Shown here: piece by piece, positions 63,625 through 64,000 of the stretch | How the letters are laid out: every line of letters begins with the position of its first letter | Numbering within the stretch: position 1 is the stretch's first letter | Notes under the pieces: generated by a model | What the model was told of the DNA's origin: nothing | Database searches by the model: none | What the model saw: the letters and a program-made list of their open reading frames with translations, nothing else | Position numbers and translations under genes: made by a program | Source of the DNA: J095 sp964517605 | GTDB lineage: Bacteria > Chloroflexota > Anaerolineae > 4572-78 > J111 | Assembly: GCA_964517605.1 (NCBI GenBank) | Contig: CAZFCE010000001.1 | Span: 62,001-126,000, forward strand | Direction of reading: 5' to 3' | DNA: 64,000 nt

Positions 63625-64000
63625 TTAACGGTGCGGAGCGGGTTGGCCCACCGCCAGCGCCACGGTTTCATCGGCGCGGAGAGCCATGCAGTTAACGCCC
63701 TGTACCACGCCTTCTTTGGGCGGAACTTCGGCGGCCTGAAAGCGAATAATTTTGCTCAGGCGCGAAATTACAAAAATATCATCGGCTTCAGCCACGGTGA
63801 TGGCTCCCACCACGTTTTCGGCTTTGATGGCGACTTTGCCGCCCGCGCCCGGCGCTTTGTTGGCGCTGAAGCCGTTCATCAGGCGGATGGTGCCTTTGCC
63901 GTCGGCGGTGAGCAAAAACACGCCGCTGTCCTCACGCACGGCGCAAATGCTCACAATCTGGTCGTCATCGGTCAGGCGCAAACCCACGCAGCCCTTAAAG
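63625..64000 (-). CDS. DNA gyrase/topoisomerase IV subunit A, C-terminal propeller, 5' partial
   Basis: The frame runs open off the window end: FKGCVGLRLTDDDQIVSIC continues upstream of the first possible start, a Val codon at 63985-63987. The visible 125 residues carry repeated blade patterns of the GyrA/ParC C-terminal beta-pinwheel (LLTADGKGTIRL, FSANKAPGAGGKVAI, DDIFVISRLSKIIRF). This domain wraps DNA; the GyrA-box that separates GyrA from ParC is not in the visible part. The end is short after the last blade and lacks an acidic tail. Which subunit cannot be told from this portion. Confidence 0.85.
   Translation of the reverse strand, partial: FKGCVGLRLTDDDQIVSICAVREDSGVFLLTADGKGTIRLMNGFSANKAPGAGGKVAIKAENVVGAITVAEADDIFVISRLSKIIRFQAAEVPPKEGVVQGVNCMALRADETVALAVGQPAPHR

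Overview
The window looks like chromosome of a Chloroflexota bacterium, most likely Anaerolineae-like. This is inferred from gene content, not from a marker-gene tree. The signs are a gene for a Chlor_Arch_YYY (DUF2298) membrane protein next to an Agl23-type (TIGR03663) membrane protein, Thr/Pro-rich surface linkers in two exported proteins, a DUF5107 protein, very large GAF/PAS hybrid kinases and many palindromic intergenic repeats. No tRNA, rRNA, CRISPR array, integrase or transposase was found.

Layout. 1-6.3 kb: end of a PreP-type M16 protease translationally coupled to a 3-methyladenine glycosylase, a small protein gene, a membrane-anchored Thr/Pro-linker protein behind a strong promoter and a 20-bp dyad-repeat array, an MFS transporter and msrB. 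6.3-6.9 kb: a gene-free block of four kinds of palindromic repeat. 6.9-16.6 kb (minus strand): a TIR-transmembrane-14xWD40 protein, yraN, deoB, a DUF5107 surface protein and a secreted tannase/feruloyl-esterase-family enzyme. 17.0-21.7 kb (plus strand): a tightly packed three-gene operon of a Ycf46-like AAA ATPase, a polytopic membrane protein and a two-TM protein with bacterial Ig-like and FlgD-like domains.

21.7-45.7 kb is a signalling island: a membrane hybrid histidine kinase, five methyl-accepting chemotaxis proteins, one CheW and a stand-alone GAF protein on the minus strand, then a second huge hybrid kinase and a REC-kinase on the plus strand. No cheA, cheR, cheB or cheY is present, so the receptors must be served by genes elsewhere. 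Two adjacent receptors share a 1198-bp direct repeat with one mismatch.

45.7-64 kb (minus strand): typA/bipA, a renalase-like FAD protein overlapping an NB-ARC/TPR STAND ATPase, three consecutive large membrane-protein genes (YYY, GT39-like, and Agl23 fused to six NHL repeats) likely to act in envelope or glycan assembly, a GlnE-type glutamine synthetase adenylyltransferase carrying two apparent ACT domains, a Vps62-like protein, and the 3' end of gyrA/parC.

The points most worth following are the ACT-bearing GlnE, the helically phased dyad repeats upstream of a consensus promoter, the near-identical receptor modules, the three-gene AAA operon and a leader with mutually exclusive hairpins before the second hybrid kinase.
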